From: Verrucomicrobiota bacterium
GTDB taxonomy: Bacteria; Verrucomicrobiota; Verrucomicrobiia; Opitutales; Opitutaceae
DNA length: 44,834 nucleotides
Reading direction: 5' to 3'
Assembly (NCBI GenBank): GCA_023430565.1
Contig: JAEZAD010000192.1
Location: 1 to 44,834, forward strand
The notes below the pieces were generated by a model. That model saw only the letters and a program-made list of their open reading frames with translations, was not told the DNA's origin and searched no databases. Below, in pieces: positions 23,973-31,853 of the stretch (position 1 is the stretch's first letter; every line of letters starts with the position of its first letter). The position numbers were made by a program, and so were the translations under genes.

Positions 23973-24005
23973 AGATCCAAGGACCAAGATCCAAGCTCCA
24001 GGGAA
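23973..24005. repeat. Heptad tract (AAGNNCC type), single arm
   Basis: Four consecutive 7-base units of the form AAGNNCC run from about 23972 to 23999, then AGGGAA. The 22 bases at 23984-24005 are identical to 13706-13727. No well-matched partner arm is seen. It lies between the helicase stop (24016) and the pdeM start (23966). Confidence 0.85.
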
Positions 24006-24015
24006 ACTTAAAATC

Positions 24016-26682
24016 TCAAGCCTGGTGGAAAGGGGTGCTTACCGGAGGAAGCGCGGGCGGGCGCGGTGGGGGAACGGGTGGGGCGGCCGGGCGCTCGCCA
24101 TACATGGCGTGGTAGAGGCGTTCGATGGTGGTTTCGGGATCTTCGAGCGTCATGGTTTCTTTGATTTTGCTGACGTAGATGCCGAAGGAAAACGGGCTGA
24201 CGCGATCGATCTCGCGAACGTCCCAGGGCTGCGTGTGAACCGTGTCGAGAAACGCGAGCGCGCGTGGCAGATCGAGGAAGCGGAGCGTGGCTTCGGCGTA
24301 GGCTTCGACGAGGAGCGGGTGGTCGGGTTCGTGTTTGCGGAGGACCTCGAAGAGGATTTCCGAGCTCCACTGGAGCATGCGGGCCCCGCGCTCGGCGCCG
24401 CGGACGCGTCGCGGGACCATGAGGCCGGTCTGGGCGACGCCGCGGAATTGCCATTTGACCAGGGAGGCCTCGGCAAGCGCGGTGCGCAGATCGGCTTCGG
24501 CGTCTTCGGGGCGGAAGAGCGTGCGAAGGTCGCCGGACGACATGAATTGAAAGGAGCGCAGGCTGAGGAGGAAGCCGTAGTCGTCGATGGTGACGAGGGC
24601 GTTGCCGCCCTTGGTTTGCTGGACGCGCTGGGCGACGATGCGCGAAAGGGCGTCGTTGGCGGAGCGACCGATGAGGGCGTGGAAGAAATAGTGCAGGTAG
24701 TCGCCTTCCCGATACAGCTCGACGAGGAAGAGGCCGGCGGTGGGGATGACGGAGATTTGAGATTGAAGGAGGAAATGTTCGACGAGCGCTCGGGCATTGG
24801 CGGGCGTGAAATGGTAATCGGAGGTGAGAAAGTCGAGGGCGGCGGCGGTGGAAACCGCGAGGCGCGCGGCGAGCCCGGTGCGGAGGCGAACGACTTCGGC
24901 GGCGAGGCCGGACGCGAGCGGCATTTTGTTGGCATACCAGCGCGGGACGGTGGGCAGGGAACTGTCGGCGGCGACGACGTGCGCGGTGAGGAGGTGGGCT
25001 TTGACAAGGCGGACGGTGCGGCCGTTGAGGACGAAGAGATCGCCGATGCGGATGTTCTTCATGAACGATTCCTCGATTTGCCCGAGGGCGCGGCGACCGA
25101 GACGGACCTGGACCATCTGCTCGGTGTTGATGGTGCCGATGTTTTGGTAGAAATCGCGGGCGACGCGCGGGTGCGGGAGCGCGAGGTGACCGGCGGAATC
25201 GAGGCGGACCTTGCCGAAAACGTCTTCGTAGTTGCGTTCCAAGGACACGCCGCCGCCGCGAAGATAGCGGAGGACGCGATCGAATTGGGACCGGGCGAGC
25301 GTGTGGAAGGAATAGCTGCGGCGGACGAGGGCGAAGGCTTCGTCGGGCGTGACGGAGGCGAAGACGGCGAGGCCGACGAGGGTCTGGGCTAGGACGTCGG
25401 ACGGGTTTTCGTGGACCTTGACGGGCTCGAGCTCGCGTCGCGCCATCATGCGGGCCGTGACGGCGCATTCGGCGAGATCGTTGATGTTGCTCGCGACGAG
25501 CAGGCCTTGGGAGATGCGGCCCATCGAGTGGCCGGAGCGACCGATGCGCTGGAGAGCGCGGGCGACGCCTTTGGGTGCGGACACCATGACGACGAGATCG
25601 ATCGAACCGATGTCGATGCCCATCTCGAGCGAGGTGGAGCAGACGACGGCGCGGAGCTCGCCGCGCTTGAGGCGGTCTTCGATCTCGAGGCGGATGCCGC
25701 GATCGAGGGAGGCGTGGTGGACCTCGATGAGATCGGTGTATTCGGGCAGGAGTTGCTTGAGGCGGAGGCCGATGGATTCGGCGCCACTGCGGGTGTTGGT
25801 GAAGATGAGCGTGGTTTCGTGGCGGAGGAGCAGGGTGCCGAGCTCCTTCAGGACGCGCGTGGCGGTGTAGCCGGCGGGCGGATACGCGTGCTCGCGCAGC
25901 GGCGAGAAGACCTCGATGCGGGCGGGGCGGGCCTGAGTGATCTCGACGACGTGGCAGGGGCGGCCGGGGCCGACGAGGAAGGCGGCGACGGTATCGAGCG
26001 GCGCGACCGTGGCAGAGAGGCCGATGCGGACCAAGCGCCCCAAGGGCGCGGAGATGGGAGCTGGAAGATGGGAGATGGCGACGGAGCCGGTGGTGACGAC
26101 TTCCTGGAGGCGTTCGGCGGCGACGGTGAGCAGGGCGCCGCGCTTGTTGTCGGCGAGGACGTGAAGTTCGTCGGCGATGAAGAAACGAGCGGAGGCGAGC
26201 ACCGGCATCCAGTTGGGCTGGCTGAGGAGGAGCGTGAGAGACTCGGGGGTGGTGACGAGGATGTGCGGCGGTTTGCGGCGTTGTTGGGCGCGCTCCTTGG
26301 GCGTGGTATCGCCGGTGCGGGCGCCGATGCGGAGCCAGGACCAGCCGAGCTCTTCGGCGGGTTGTTGCAGGTTTTTGCGGAGGTCGTAGGCGAGCGCGCG
26401 AAGCGGCGAGACGTAAACGGCAACAATGCCGTTGGGCAGGGCGCGGACGTCGTGTGCGCGTGCCAGGAAATCGAATACGGAGAGGAACGCGGCGAGGGTT
26501 TTGCCGCTGCCGGTGGGGGAGGTGAGCAGGAGCGAGTGGCGGGCGAGGATTTCGGGGACGGCGTGACGTTGGGCGGGCGAGAAGTGGGTGAAGCGATTTT
26601 TAAACCATAGGGAGAGTTCGGGATGGAGCGCGGCGTAGAGTTGCGACTCCGAAAGGGCGGGAGCGGTGACGCGAGTGAGCAT
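24016..26682 (-). CDS. Ligase-associated DEXH-box DNA helicase (Lhr-like)
   Basis: An 888-residue superfamily 2 helicase of the Lhr core type. Walker A SPTGSGKT (residues 55-62), Walker B/DExH IADELHVLAD, motif III LSATVAPLD, motif IV TLIFTNTRSGAES, motif V CSTSLEMGIDIG, and motif VI RIGRSGHSMG are all intact. The C-terminal half (about 390-888) is the winged-helix plus Lhr-specific region. It should translocate 3'-5' on DNA and supply the motor for the PdeM/exonuclease/ligase repair set. ATG 26682 is chosen because MLTRVTAPALSESQLYAALH leads directly into the Q-motif region. A 28-base heptad tract (26053-26080) lies within the coding sequence near residues 201-210. Confidence 0.94.
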   Translation of the reverse strand: MLTRVTAPALSESQLYAALHPELSLWFKNRFTHFSPAQRHAVPEILARHSLLLTSPTGSGKTLAAFLSVFDFLARAHDVRALPNGIVAVYVSPLRALAYDLRKNLQQPAEELGWSWLRIGARTGDTTPKERAQQRRKPPHILVTTPESLTLLLSQPNWMPVLASARFFIADELHVLADNKRGALLTVAAERLQEVVTTGSVAISHLPAPISAPLGRLVRIGLSATVAPLDTVAAFLVGPGRPCHVVEITQARPARIEVFSPLREHAYPPAGYTATRVLKELGTLLLRHETTLIFTNTRSGAESIGLRLKQLLPEYTDLIEVHHASLDRGIRLEIEDRLKRGELRAVVCSTSLEMGIDIGSIDLVVMVSAPKGVARALQRIGRSGHSMGRISQGLLVASNINDLAECAVTARMMARRELEPVKVHENPSDVLAQTLVGLAVFASVTPDEAFALVRRSYSFHTLARSQFDRVLRYLRGGGVSLERNYEDVFGKVRLDSAGHLALPHPRVARDFYQNIGTINTEQMVQVRLGRRALGQIEESFMKNIRIGDLFVLNGRTVRLVKAHLLTAHVVAADSSLPTVPRWYANKMPLASGLAAEVVRLRTGLAARLAVSTAAALDFLTSDYHFTPANARALVEHFLLQSQISVIPTAGLFLVELYREGDYLHYFFHALIGRSANDALSRIVAQRVQQTKGGNALVTIDDYGFLLSLRSFQFMSSGDLRTLFRPEDAEADLRTALAEASLVKWQFRGVAQTGLMVPRRVRGAERGARMLQWSSEILFEVLRKHEPDHPLLVEAYAEATLRFLDLPRALAFLDTVHTQPWDVREIDRVSPFSFGIYVSKIKETMTLEDPETTIERLYHAMYGERPAAPPVPPPRPPALPPVSTPFHQA
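26053..26080. repeat. Heptad tract inside the helicase gene (GATGGGA type)
   Basis: Exactly four 7-base units of the form GNTGGNN occupy 26053-26080, reading GATGGGA in the first and third. The tract lies in the Lhr-like helicase coding sequence and encodes part of ISHLPAPISAPL, between the helicase DExH motif and motif III. No partner arm is present. Confidence 0.75.
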
Positions 26683-26695
26683 CGACGGGAGGGCG

Positions 26696-26715
26696 GGGCG
26701 GAAACCCGCCCTTAC
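26696..26715 (-). repeat. REP-like hairpin with GTAA foot at the ligase stop
   Basis: GGGCGG (26696-26701) pairs with CCGCCC (26706-26711) around loop AAAC, followed by TTAC, so the minus strand reads GTAA plus hairpin. The TAA of the foot is the stop codon of the exonuclease-ligase gene. It lies between that stop and the helicase start (26682). Confidence 0.65.
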
Positions 26716-29540
26716 GGGGAAGCGGCCGCAAAGTCGGCGGCGGCCAGGCGGCGGCAGGTTTCGAGGGTGTCGATGTCGGCGAGGGATTTGTCGGGGCGAA
26801 GACGTGCGATGCGCGGGAAGCGGAGGGCGAAGCCGCTTTGGTGGCGGCGACTCGGCTGGATGATGTCGAAGGCGACTTCGAGAACGGTGTCGGGCACGAC
26901 GGTGCGATAGCGGCCGCGAATTTCGAGCGTGTGGGCGAGGAAGTGCTCGGTGAGCGTGGCGATCTCGGCGTCGGTTAATCCTGAATACGCTTTGCCGACG
27001 GTGAGGAGGCGGTTGTCGTGCTCGGCGTCGCGGATCGCGAAGGTGTAGTCGCTGAGGACGTCGCGGCGTTTGCCGTGGCCGTATTCGACGCCCACGACGA
27101 CGACATCGAGGGTGGCGTAGGCTTTCTTGAGTTTCAGCCAGGCGAGGCCGCGACGGCCAGGCGTGTAGAGGCTGTGGGGGTCCTTGGCGATGAGGCCCTC
27201 GTTGCCGCGCTGGCGGGCGGCGAGGAAAGCGGCTTCGATGTCGGGAGCTGAACGCGCGACGCGCGTGGGAGCAAGGAGCAGGGCAGAGGGAGCAGGCGGA
27301 GCGGTCAGAAGTCTCTCGAGAAGGCTGCGGCGGGCGTGAAGGGGTTCTCTCAGGAGATTTCGGCCGTTGAGCCAGAGGAGATCGTAAAAGGTGAGGGAAA
27401 CGGGGATTTCGGCGCCGAGGAAGAAGTCGTCGCCGCCTTTGCGGCCGAGGCGTTTTTGCAGTTCGGAAAAAGGAAGCGCGCGGCCGTCGCGCCAGGCGAG
27501 AAGCTCGCCGTCGGCGATCAAGTCGGCGGGGAGTTCGCGGGCGGCGCGGACGAGGTCGGGAAATTGTTCGGTGATGCGGTTGAGGTCGCGCGAGTAGAGC
27601 TCGACGCGCTCGCCGGATTGGTGGAGCTGGCAACGGATGCCGTCGTATTTTTCCTCGAGCCAGATGGAAAGGGGGGATGGATCGCGCGGTGGGGGCGTCG
27701 CGTCTTCATCGGAGGCGGTGGTGGAGGCGGCGCCGTTTTGAAGTTGGGTGAAGCGTTCGACGATCGCCTCGGCGGTGGGCTCGGGGCTGGCGAGCATGAA
27801 CTGGAGGGGGTGGAAGACGGTGAGTTGGATCGTATCCAAAGTTCCGGTGCGGGCGGCGCGGGTGACGGCGGCGAGGTCGCCGCTAAGCATGTTGGCCTCG
27901 CGAATGGCTTCGAGGGGCTGGCCGGCGGAGGCGGCGATGGCCTCTTCGACGAGCCCTTCTTTCAGACCGATGCGGAGATCGCCGGTGATGATTTTGACGA
28001 GGTAACGGGCTTCGTCGGGCGAGAGGGCGGCGAGACGTTCGCGAAGGAGGTCGAGTTTGGGCGCGGGACCGCGGCCGGCGGCGAGGCGGTCGAAAAAGGT
28101 GGCGAGGTCGGAGAGGGTGGCGGGTGCCGGTGGGGGTTGAGAGCTGAGAGTTGAGCGTTGAGAGAGGAGGGCGCCGGCGGCGTCGCCGGCGTCGGCGTAG
28201 CGATGGTAGGCTGCGCGGAAATCGGCGTCGGAGGCGCCGGCGATTTCGAGGACGGCGCGTTTGATGAGCGACCAACCGAGTTGGAGATTGCGCTGGTCGG
28301 TTTGAGGGAAGGAACGGCCGGTGAGGAAAACGGCGGCGCTCGCGGCGTCGCCGGGCGCGAGGGAGGCGAGATAGGCGCGGAGTATTTCGATCTTCTCGAG
28401 TTTTTTTGGGGTGGCTTTGACGGCGTCGGCGGTGACGGCGAAACGGGTGAAGGTGTCGGGCGTGGTGCGGGGGGATGTCGTGGGTTCACGTGGCGCGACA
28501 AGCGCGCCACCTACGAGTGGTGCGGCGGGCGGGCCACCCACGGACGCGGCGGGGATGGCGACGTCGAGTTCGAGCTGGTTGTCCTGGCCGAGGGCCCAGG
28601 CTTCGATGCCGCGGTCGCGCAGCGTGCGGGCGAAATCGGCGGCGAAACCGTGGACGGTGAGGACGCATTTCGGTTGAACGAGGTCGACGAAGCGAAGGAG
28701 GTCGGGGAAGTCGGCGTGATCGGAAAGCGGGAAGGCGGCGTCGCACTGATAGCGATAAATCGCGCCGGGATCGATCGCCCAGCCGGTGACGATGGCGGTG
28801 CGGCGGCGGGGGATGTTGCGGACGAAGGAGGAGTCGCGCGTTTGCGGTGGGCAGAGGACGACGTGGCCGGTGAGCTCGGTGACGTTGAAATCTCGATACG
28901 ACGGGAAGGTGTGGCCGAGTTCCTCGTAGATGCGGGTGAGCTTCAGGGTTTGCGGGTGAAGCATCACGGGGAGTTTCGCGGCGGCGAGGCCGTTGAGGAG
29001 CTCCTGACTTTTGCCGAGACTGTAGCCGAAGAGGACGGGGGTGCCGCCGTCGGAGAGGGTTTCGTGGCAAAAGTGGGCGATGTCCTGGAGAACTGTTTCG
29101 GTGGGAGGGAAGACGTAGTGCGGGCGGCCGAACGTCGTTTCCATGATCAGGGTGTCGGCGTGCGGCGTGGCGCAGGGTTCGGCGGAGAGGCCGGGGCGGA
29201 GCTTGAAGTCGCCGGTGTAGAGGAGCGTGCCGTGGGCGGCGTGATCGAAGAGAGCTTGGGTGGAACCGAAGATGTGGCCGGCCGGGTGGAGCGTGATGGT
29301 GGTGTCGGCGGTGAATTGTTCGGTCTGGCCGAAGGGGAGAATGTGCTCGATGCGTTCGCCGGGGAGTCGGGCGTGCATGAGTCGCGCGGTGCCGGCGGAG
29401 CAGAGGATTTCGCGATGGAGGGCGGTGTGGTCGGAATGGGCGTGGGAAACGAAGGAGCGTGCGACGGGAAGGTGAGCATCGAGCCACCAGTCGAGTTGGG
29501 GGAGGTAGATGCCGTGATCGAATTTTAGGTCCCAAGACAC
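26712..29540 (-). CDS. Exonuclease / ATP-dependent DNA ligase fusion protein
   Basis: A 942-residue two-domain protein. Residues about 1-335 are a metallo-beta-lactamase-fold ligase-associated exonuclease: FDHGIYLPQLDWWLD, then SHAHSDH (His33-His38), HPAGHIFGSTQ, and a beta-CASP-like region with GWAIDP and FPLSDHADFPDL. After a Pro/Ala-rich linker (about 335-370), residues about 370-942 form an ATP-dependent DNA ligase: N-terminal DNA-binding domain, adenylation motif EEKYDGIRCQ with Lys631, IADGELLAW, EGLIAKDP and WLKLKK, and the OB domain. The two are usually separate neighbouring genes. GTG 29540 is used since the exonuclease fold begins at once (MSWDLKFDHG). A REP-like element lies in the linker and a heptad tract in the ligase part. 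Confidence 0.92.
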   Translation of the reverse strand: MSWDLKFDHGIYLPQLDWWLDAHLPVARSFVSHAHSDHTALHREILCSAGTARLMHARLPGERIEHILPFGQTEQFTADTTITLHPAGHIFGSTQALFDHAAHGTLLYTGDFKLRPGLSAEPCATPHADTLIMETTFGRPHYVFPPTETVLQDIAHFCHETLSDGGTPVLFGYSLGKSQELLNGLAAAKLPVMLHPQTLKLTRIYEELGHTFPSYRDFNVTELTGHVVLCPPQTRDSSFVRNIPRRRTAIVTGWAIDPGAIYRYQCDAAFPLSDHADFPDLLRFVDLVQPKCVLTVHGFAADFARTLRDRGIEAWALGQDNQLELDVAIPAASVGGPPAAPLVGGALVAPREPTTSPRTTPDTFTRFAVTADAVKATPKKLEKIEILRAYLASLAPGDAASAAVFLTGRSFPQTDQRNLQLGWSLIKRAVLEIAGASDADFRAAYHRYADAGDAAGALLSQRSTLSSQPPPAPATLSDLATFFDRLAAGRGPAPKLDLLRERLAALSPDEARYLVKIITGDLRIGLKEGLVEEAIAASAGQPLEAIREANMLSGDLAAVTRAARTGTLDTIQLTVFHPLQFMLASPEPTAEAIVERFTQLQNGAASTTASDEDATPPPRDPSPLSIWLEEKYDGIRCQLHQSGERVELYSRDLNRITEQFPDLVRAARELPADLIADGELLAWRDGRALPFSELQKRLGRKGGDDFFLGAEIPVSLTFYDLLWLNGRNLLREPLHARRSLLERLLTAPPAPSALLLAPTRVARSAPDIEAAFLAARQRGNEGLIAKDPHSLYTPGRRGLAWLKLKKAYATLDVVVVGVEYGHGKRRDVLSDYTFAIRDAEHDNRLLTVGKAYSGLTDAEIATLTEHFLAHTLEIRGRYRTVVPDTVLEVAFDIIQPSRRHQSGFALRFPRIARLRPDKSLADIDTLETCRRLAAADFAAASP
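28137..28164. repeat. Heptad tract inside the ligase region (TTGAGAG type)
   Basis: Four consecutive 7-base units of the form YTGAGNG run exactly over 28137-28164. On the coding (minus) strand they encode part of LLSQRSTLSSQ, near residues 459-468 of the exonuclease-ligase fusion, in a loop of the ligase N-terminal domain. No partner arm. Confidence 0.75.
28490..28514 (-). repeat. REP-like hairpin with GTAG foot, copy 2, inside a coding region
   Basis: GTGGCGCG (28490-28497) and CGCGCCAC (28503-28510) around loop ACAAG, then CTAC. It differs from the 8149 copy by one loop base. It is translated in frame within the exonuclease-ligase linker as part of VGGALVAPREP (about residues 343-351). Confidence 0.85.
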
Positions 29541-29633
29541 GACGCGGAACGTAGCGCGTCGGCTCCGACCGTCAAAGGGGGTCCGATCTCGTCCGGCGTG
29601 CGGGCCATGCACGCCGCGGGCGAACGAACAGGC

Positions 29634-29705
29634 TGTCACCTAATAAGTGACAATGTGGACGTCGACGCAGGGAGGGTTGGGTGAATTGTCACTTATTAAG
29701 TGACA
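29634..29705. repeat. Inverted pair of TGTCAC-N7-GTGACA dyads
   Basis: Two 19-base dyads, TGTCACCTAATAAGTGACA at 29634-29652 and TGTCACTTATTAAGTGACA at 29687-29705, are in opposite orientation. With flanking bases they give complementary arms of about 21 bases separated by about 30 bases. They lie in the 243-base gap between the exonuclease-ligase start and the zinc-ribbon gene stop. A third copy is inside fmt (36833-36851). Nothing else is recognisable in this gap. Confidence 0.88.
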
Positions 29706-29783
29706 TTCTGAAGATGGGGCGGCGCGAGTGGGGCGGGGGCGTGGTGACGATCGAGGGGGCGGACGGGGCGCGGGGCGGGGGCG

Positions 29784-30062
29784 TCAGCGGAGGCCGAGGA
29801 AGGTGAGCCCGAGGAAGAGGAGGAGGGCGACGGCGATGCACCACCAATACCAGGCGATGCCGTTGACGCGGCGGTCGGGCATCGAGGGGGCGGGTGTGGC
29901 GGAATCGTTTTCCTCGGGGAGATCGAGGCCGTCGTAGATTGATGATTCGCGCCAGCCGGTGCGTTCGTCGGCGCCGCATTCGGGGCAGGCGTGGGCTTGG
30001 GGCGGGATGTCGGCGCCGCACTGGGCGCATTCGGACGGTGGCGGCGGACGGTGGACGACCAT
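29784..30062 (-). CDS. Zinc-ribbon single-transmembrane protein
   Basis: A 92-residue protein with an N-terminal double zinc ribbon, CAQCGADIPPQAHACPECGAD (four Cys, residues about 12-32), an acidic linker, and one C-terminal transmembrane helix, IAWYWWCIAVALLLFLGLTFLGL. Such proteins are common, short and mostly uncharacterised; no function is claimed. ATG 30062 is used. The AI-2E permease stop lies three bases upstream of it on the same strand, so the two are co-transcribed. Confidence 0.85.
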   Translation of the reverse strand: MVVHRPPPPSECAQCGADIPPQAHACPECGADERTGWRESSIYDGLDLPEENDSATPAPSMPDRRVNGIAWYWWCIAVALLLFLGLTFLGLR

Positions 30063-30065
30063 CGG

Positions 30066-31262
30066 TCAACTTACGACGGTGACGGGACGCGCAAAATATT
30101 TCCGCCGGACGAGGCGCCAAGCGGTGACGAAGAAGGCGGTCAACGGGATGGCGAAGAGCATGCCGAGGACGCCATCGAAGGCGGTCCCCCAGAAGAAGAC
30201 GGCGACGATGATGGCGACGGGGTGGAGACCGGTTTGCAGGCCCATGATTTTCGGGGTGAGGATCCAGCCTTCGATCGCCTGCACGATCACAACGACGAGC
30301 AGCACCAGCGCGATGAGCTGCCAGCCGCCTTCGGGTTGGAAGAACGCGATCGGAAGGGTGACAGCGAGGCCGACGATCGTGCCGAGGTAGGGGACGATGT
30401 TGAGCAGGCCGAGGACGAGGCCGATGAAGAGGCCAAATTTGAGGCCGATGATGGTGAAGCCCACCGCGAGGAGCGCGCCCATGATGAGGCCGATGACGAG
30501 CTGGCCGCGGAAGAAGGCCTCGATGATGGCGACGAACTCGCGGGCGAGAAAAACAAGGTCCTCGCGCAGCACGGGGCGGACGAACGGCAGGTGTTTTGGG
30601 AGCTCCGAGGTGGCCTCGCGGCGGGCGAGAAGGAAGAAGAACAGATAGATGGGGATGATGAACAGGTTGGTGAAGAAAACGAAGATCCCGAGCACGCTGC
30701 CGGTCGCGGTCTTGAGCGAGGGCATGGCGGTCTTGAACAGATCCTGGGTTTGCGCGACGGCGGCTTCGCTGATCTGGCGAACGGTGGGATTATCGAGCTG
30801 CCGCTGGATGAGCATGATCCATTGCGGGTAGTGCTCGCGGACATATGTGTAGACGCTGTCCCAGAGCGCCGGAAGGTAGAGGACGAAGTTGATCGTCTGG
30901 TCGATGAGCGGCGGCAGGACGAGGACGAGCATGCCGGTGAACGCCAGCGTGAAGAGGCCGTAGAGGAGAATGACGGCGGAGAGGCGGCGAAGGCGGAGGC
31001 GACGTTGCAGCCAGGTGACGAGCGGGCGCAGGACGAGCGCGAGGACCCCGGCGGCGGCGAGCGGCCAGAGGACGTTGGAGAAGAAACTCAACGACTGGCC
31101 GATGACGATGAGCGCGCCGACGAAGAGCGCGATCGTGCCGAGCACGGCGAGCAGGGTGAGCGCGAAACCCACGACATGACGCTGGCCGGAGGTGAGCAGA
31201 GGTGCCGGCGCGACGACAACAGGCTCCTCGGACGGAATGCGGGCGACGGGCTCTTCGGACAT
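30066..31262 (-). CDS. AI-2E family transporter (PerM-type permease)
   Basis: A 398-residue polytopic membrane protein of the AI-2 exporter / PerM family, with about seven to eight hydrophobic helices: N-terminal pair (around VVGFALTLLAVLGTIALFVG and NVLWPLAAAGVLALVLRPLV), a large soluble loop (about 135-215), and the C-terminal cluster with the family PYLGTIVGLAVTLPIA and GWILTPKIMGLQTGLHPVAII. Real substrates are known for few members (AI-2, ions), so none is assigned. The N-terminus carries a short Pro/Val-rich leader (MSEEPVARIPSEEPVVVAP). It is followed by the zinc-ribbon gene. A REP-like hairpin lies upstream. Confidence 0.9.
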   Translation of the reverse strand: MSEEPVARIPSEEPVVVAPAPLLTSGQRHVVGFALTLLAVLGTIALFVGALIVIGQSLSFFSNVLWPLAAAGVLALVLRPLVTWLQRRLRLRRLSAVILLYGLFTLAFTGMLVLVLPPLIDQTINFVLYLPALWDSVYTYVREHYPQWIMLIQRQLDNPTVRQISEAAVAQTQDLFKTAMPSLKTATGSVLGIFVFFTNLFIIPIYLFFFLLARREATSELPKHLPFVRPVLREDLVFLAREFVAIIEAFFRGQLVIGLIMGALLAVGFTIIGLKFGLFIGLVLGLLNIVPYLGTIVGLAVTLPIAFFQPEGGWQLIALVLLVVVIVQAIEGWILTPKIMGLQTGLHPVAIIVAVFFWGTAFDGVLGMLFAIPLTAFFVTAWRLVRRKYFARPVTVVS

Positions 31263-31317
31263 GCGCGCATAAGGAGCGCAAACCGCGGAGGGGCGCGAGT
31301 CTGCAGTTTTCGGCTAC

Positions 31318-31342
31318 GTGGCGCGGCGAGCGCGCCACCTAC
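31318..31342 (-). repeat. REP-like hairpin with GTAG foot, copy 3
   Basis: GTGGCGCG (31318-31325) and CGCGCCAC (31331-31338) around loop GCGAG, then CTAC (31339-31342). Another CTAC precedes the stem at 31314-31317. It lies between the response regulator stop (31355) and the AI-2E gene start (31262). Confidence 0.85.
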
Positions 31343-31354
31343 AGGATTAGCCAC

Positions 31355-31741
31355 TCACACGAAAACGGTGTGGCGGGGAGCGAGGGCGCGGATCTTTTCG
31401 CGCATGGCTTCGGGCTTGTAGGGCTTTACGACGTAGTGGTTGATGGCGAAGCGGGCGGCGCGGCCGACGGTGTCGCGGTCGTTGATGCCGGTGCACAGAA
31501 TGATCGGCAGGTGTCGAAACATGGCGGTTCCGCGGACGCGTTCGATCAACTCGAGCCCGTCGACGACGGGCATGCGCAGGTCGAAGATCGCGACGTCGAA
31601 GCGCGCGGTGGGCTCGGTGAGCTTCCACCAGGCTTCGGCGCCGTCGCGGGTCATTGTGAGCTCCACGGACGGTTGATCCGTGAACATGTCCGCGATGAGT
31701 GCGCGGCATGCGTCTTCGTCGTCGGCGACCAAGATTTTCAT
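31355..31741 (-). CDS. Single-domain response regulator (CheY-like receiver)
   Basis: A 128-residue receiver domain without an output domain. The phosphorylation site is complete: Asp7-Asp8 in VADDED, phospho-acceptor Asp54 in AIFDLRMPVVDG, Thr84 in LCTGIND, and Lys106 in VVKPYKP. It should be phosphorylated by a histidine kinase encoded elsewhere; none is in the window. It is divergent from the Lrp/AsnC gene with 112 bases between starts. No flagellar or chemotaxis genes are near, so a chemotaxis role is not implied. Confidence 0.93.
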   Translation of the reverse strand: MKILVADDEDACRALIADMFTDQPSVELTMTRDGAEAWWKLTEPTARFDVAIFDLRMPVVDGLELIERVRGTAMFRHLPIILCTGINDRDTVGRAARFAINHYVVKPYKPEAMREKIRALAPRHTVFV

Positions 31742-31853
31742 CAGGCGGTGTGGTGCAAAGAATCGGCGCGATTGGGCGGAGCTTTACGCATTTTTGCGCA
31801 AAACGATTTCACGCTGGCCAAAGCCGGAGGAGTGCCGGATAACCGCCGCCCCT

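Noticed and set aside
24025..25392. Long plus-strand open frame opposite the helicase gene
   Set aside because: Glu/Gly/Asp-rich antisense shadow of the Lhr-like helicase.
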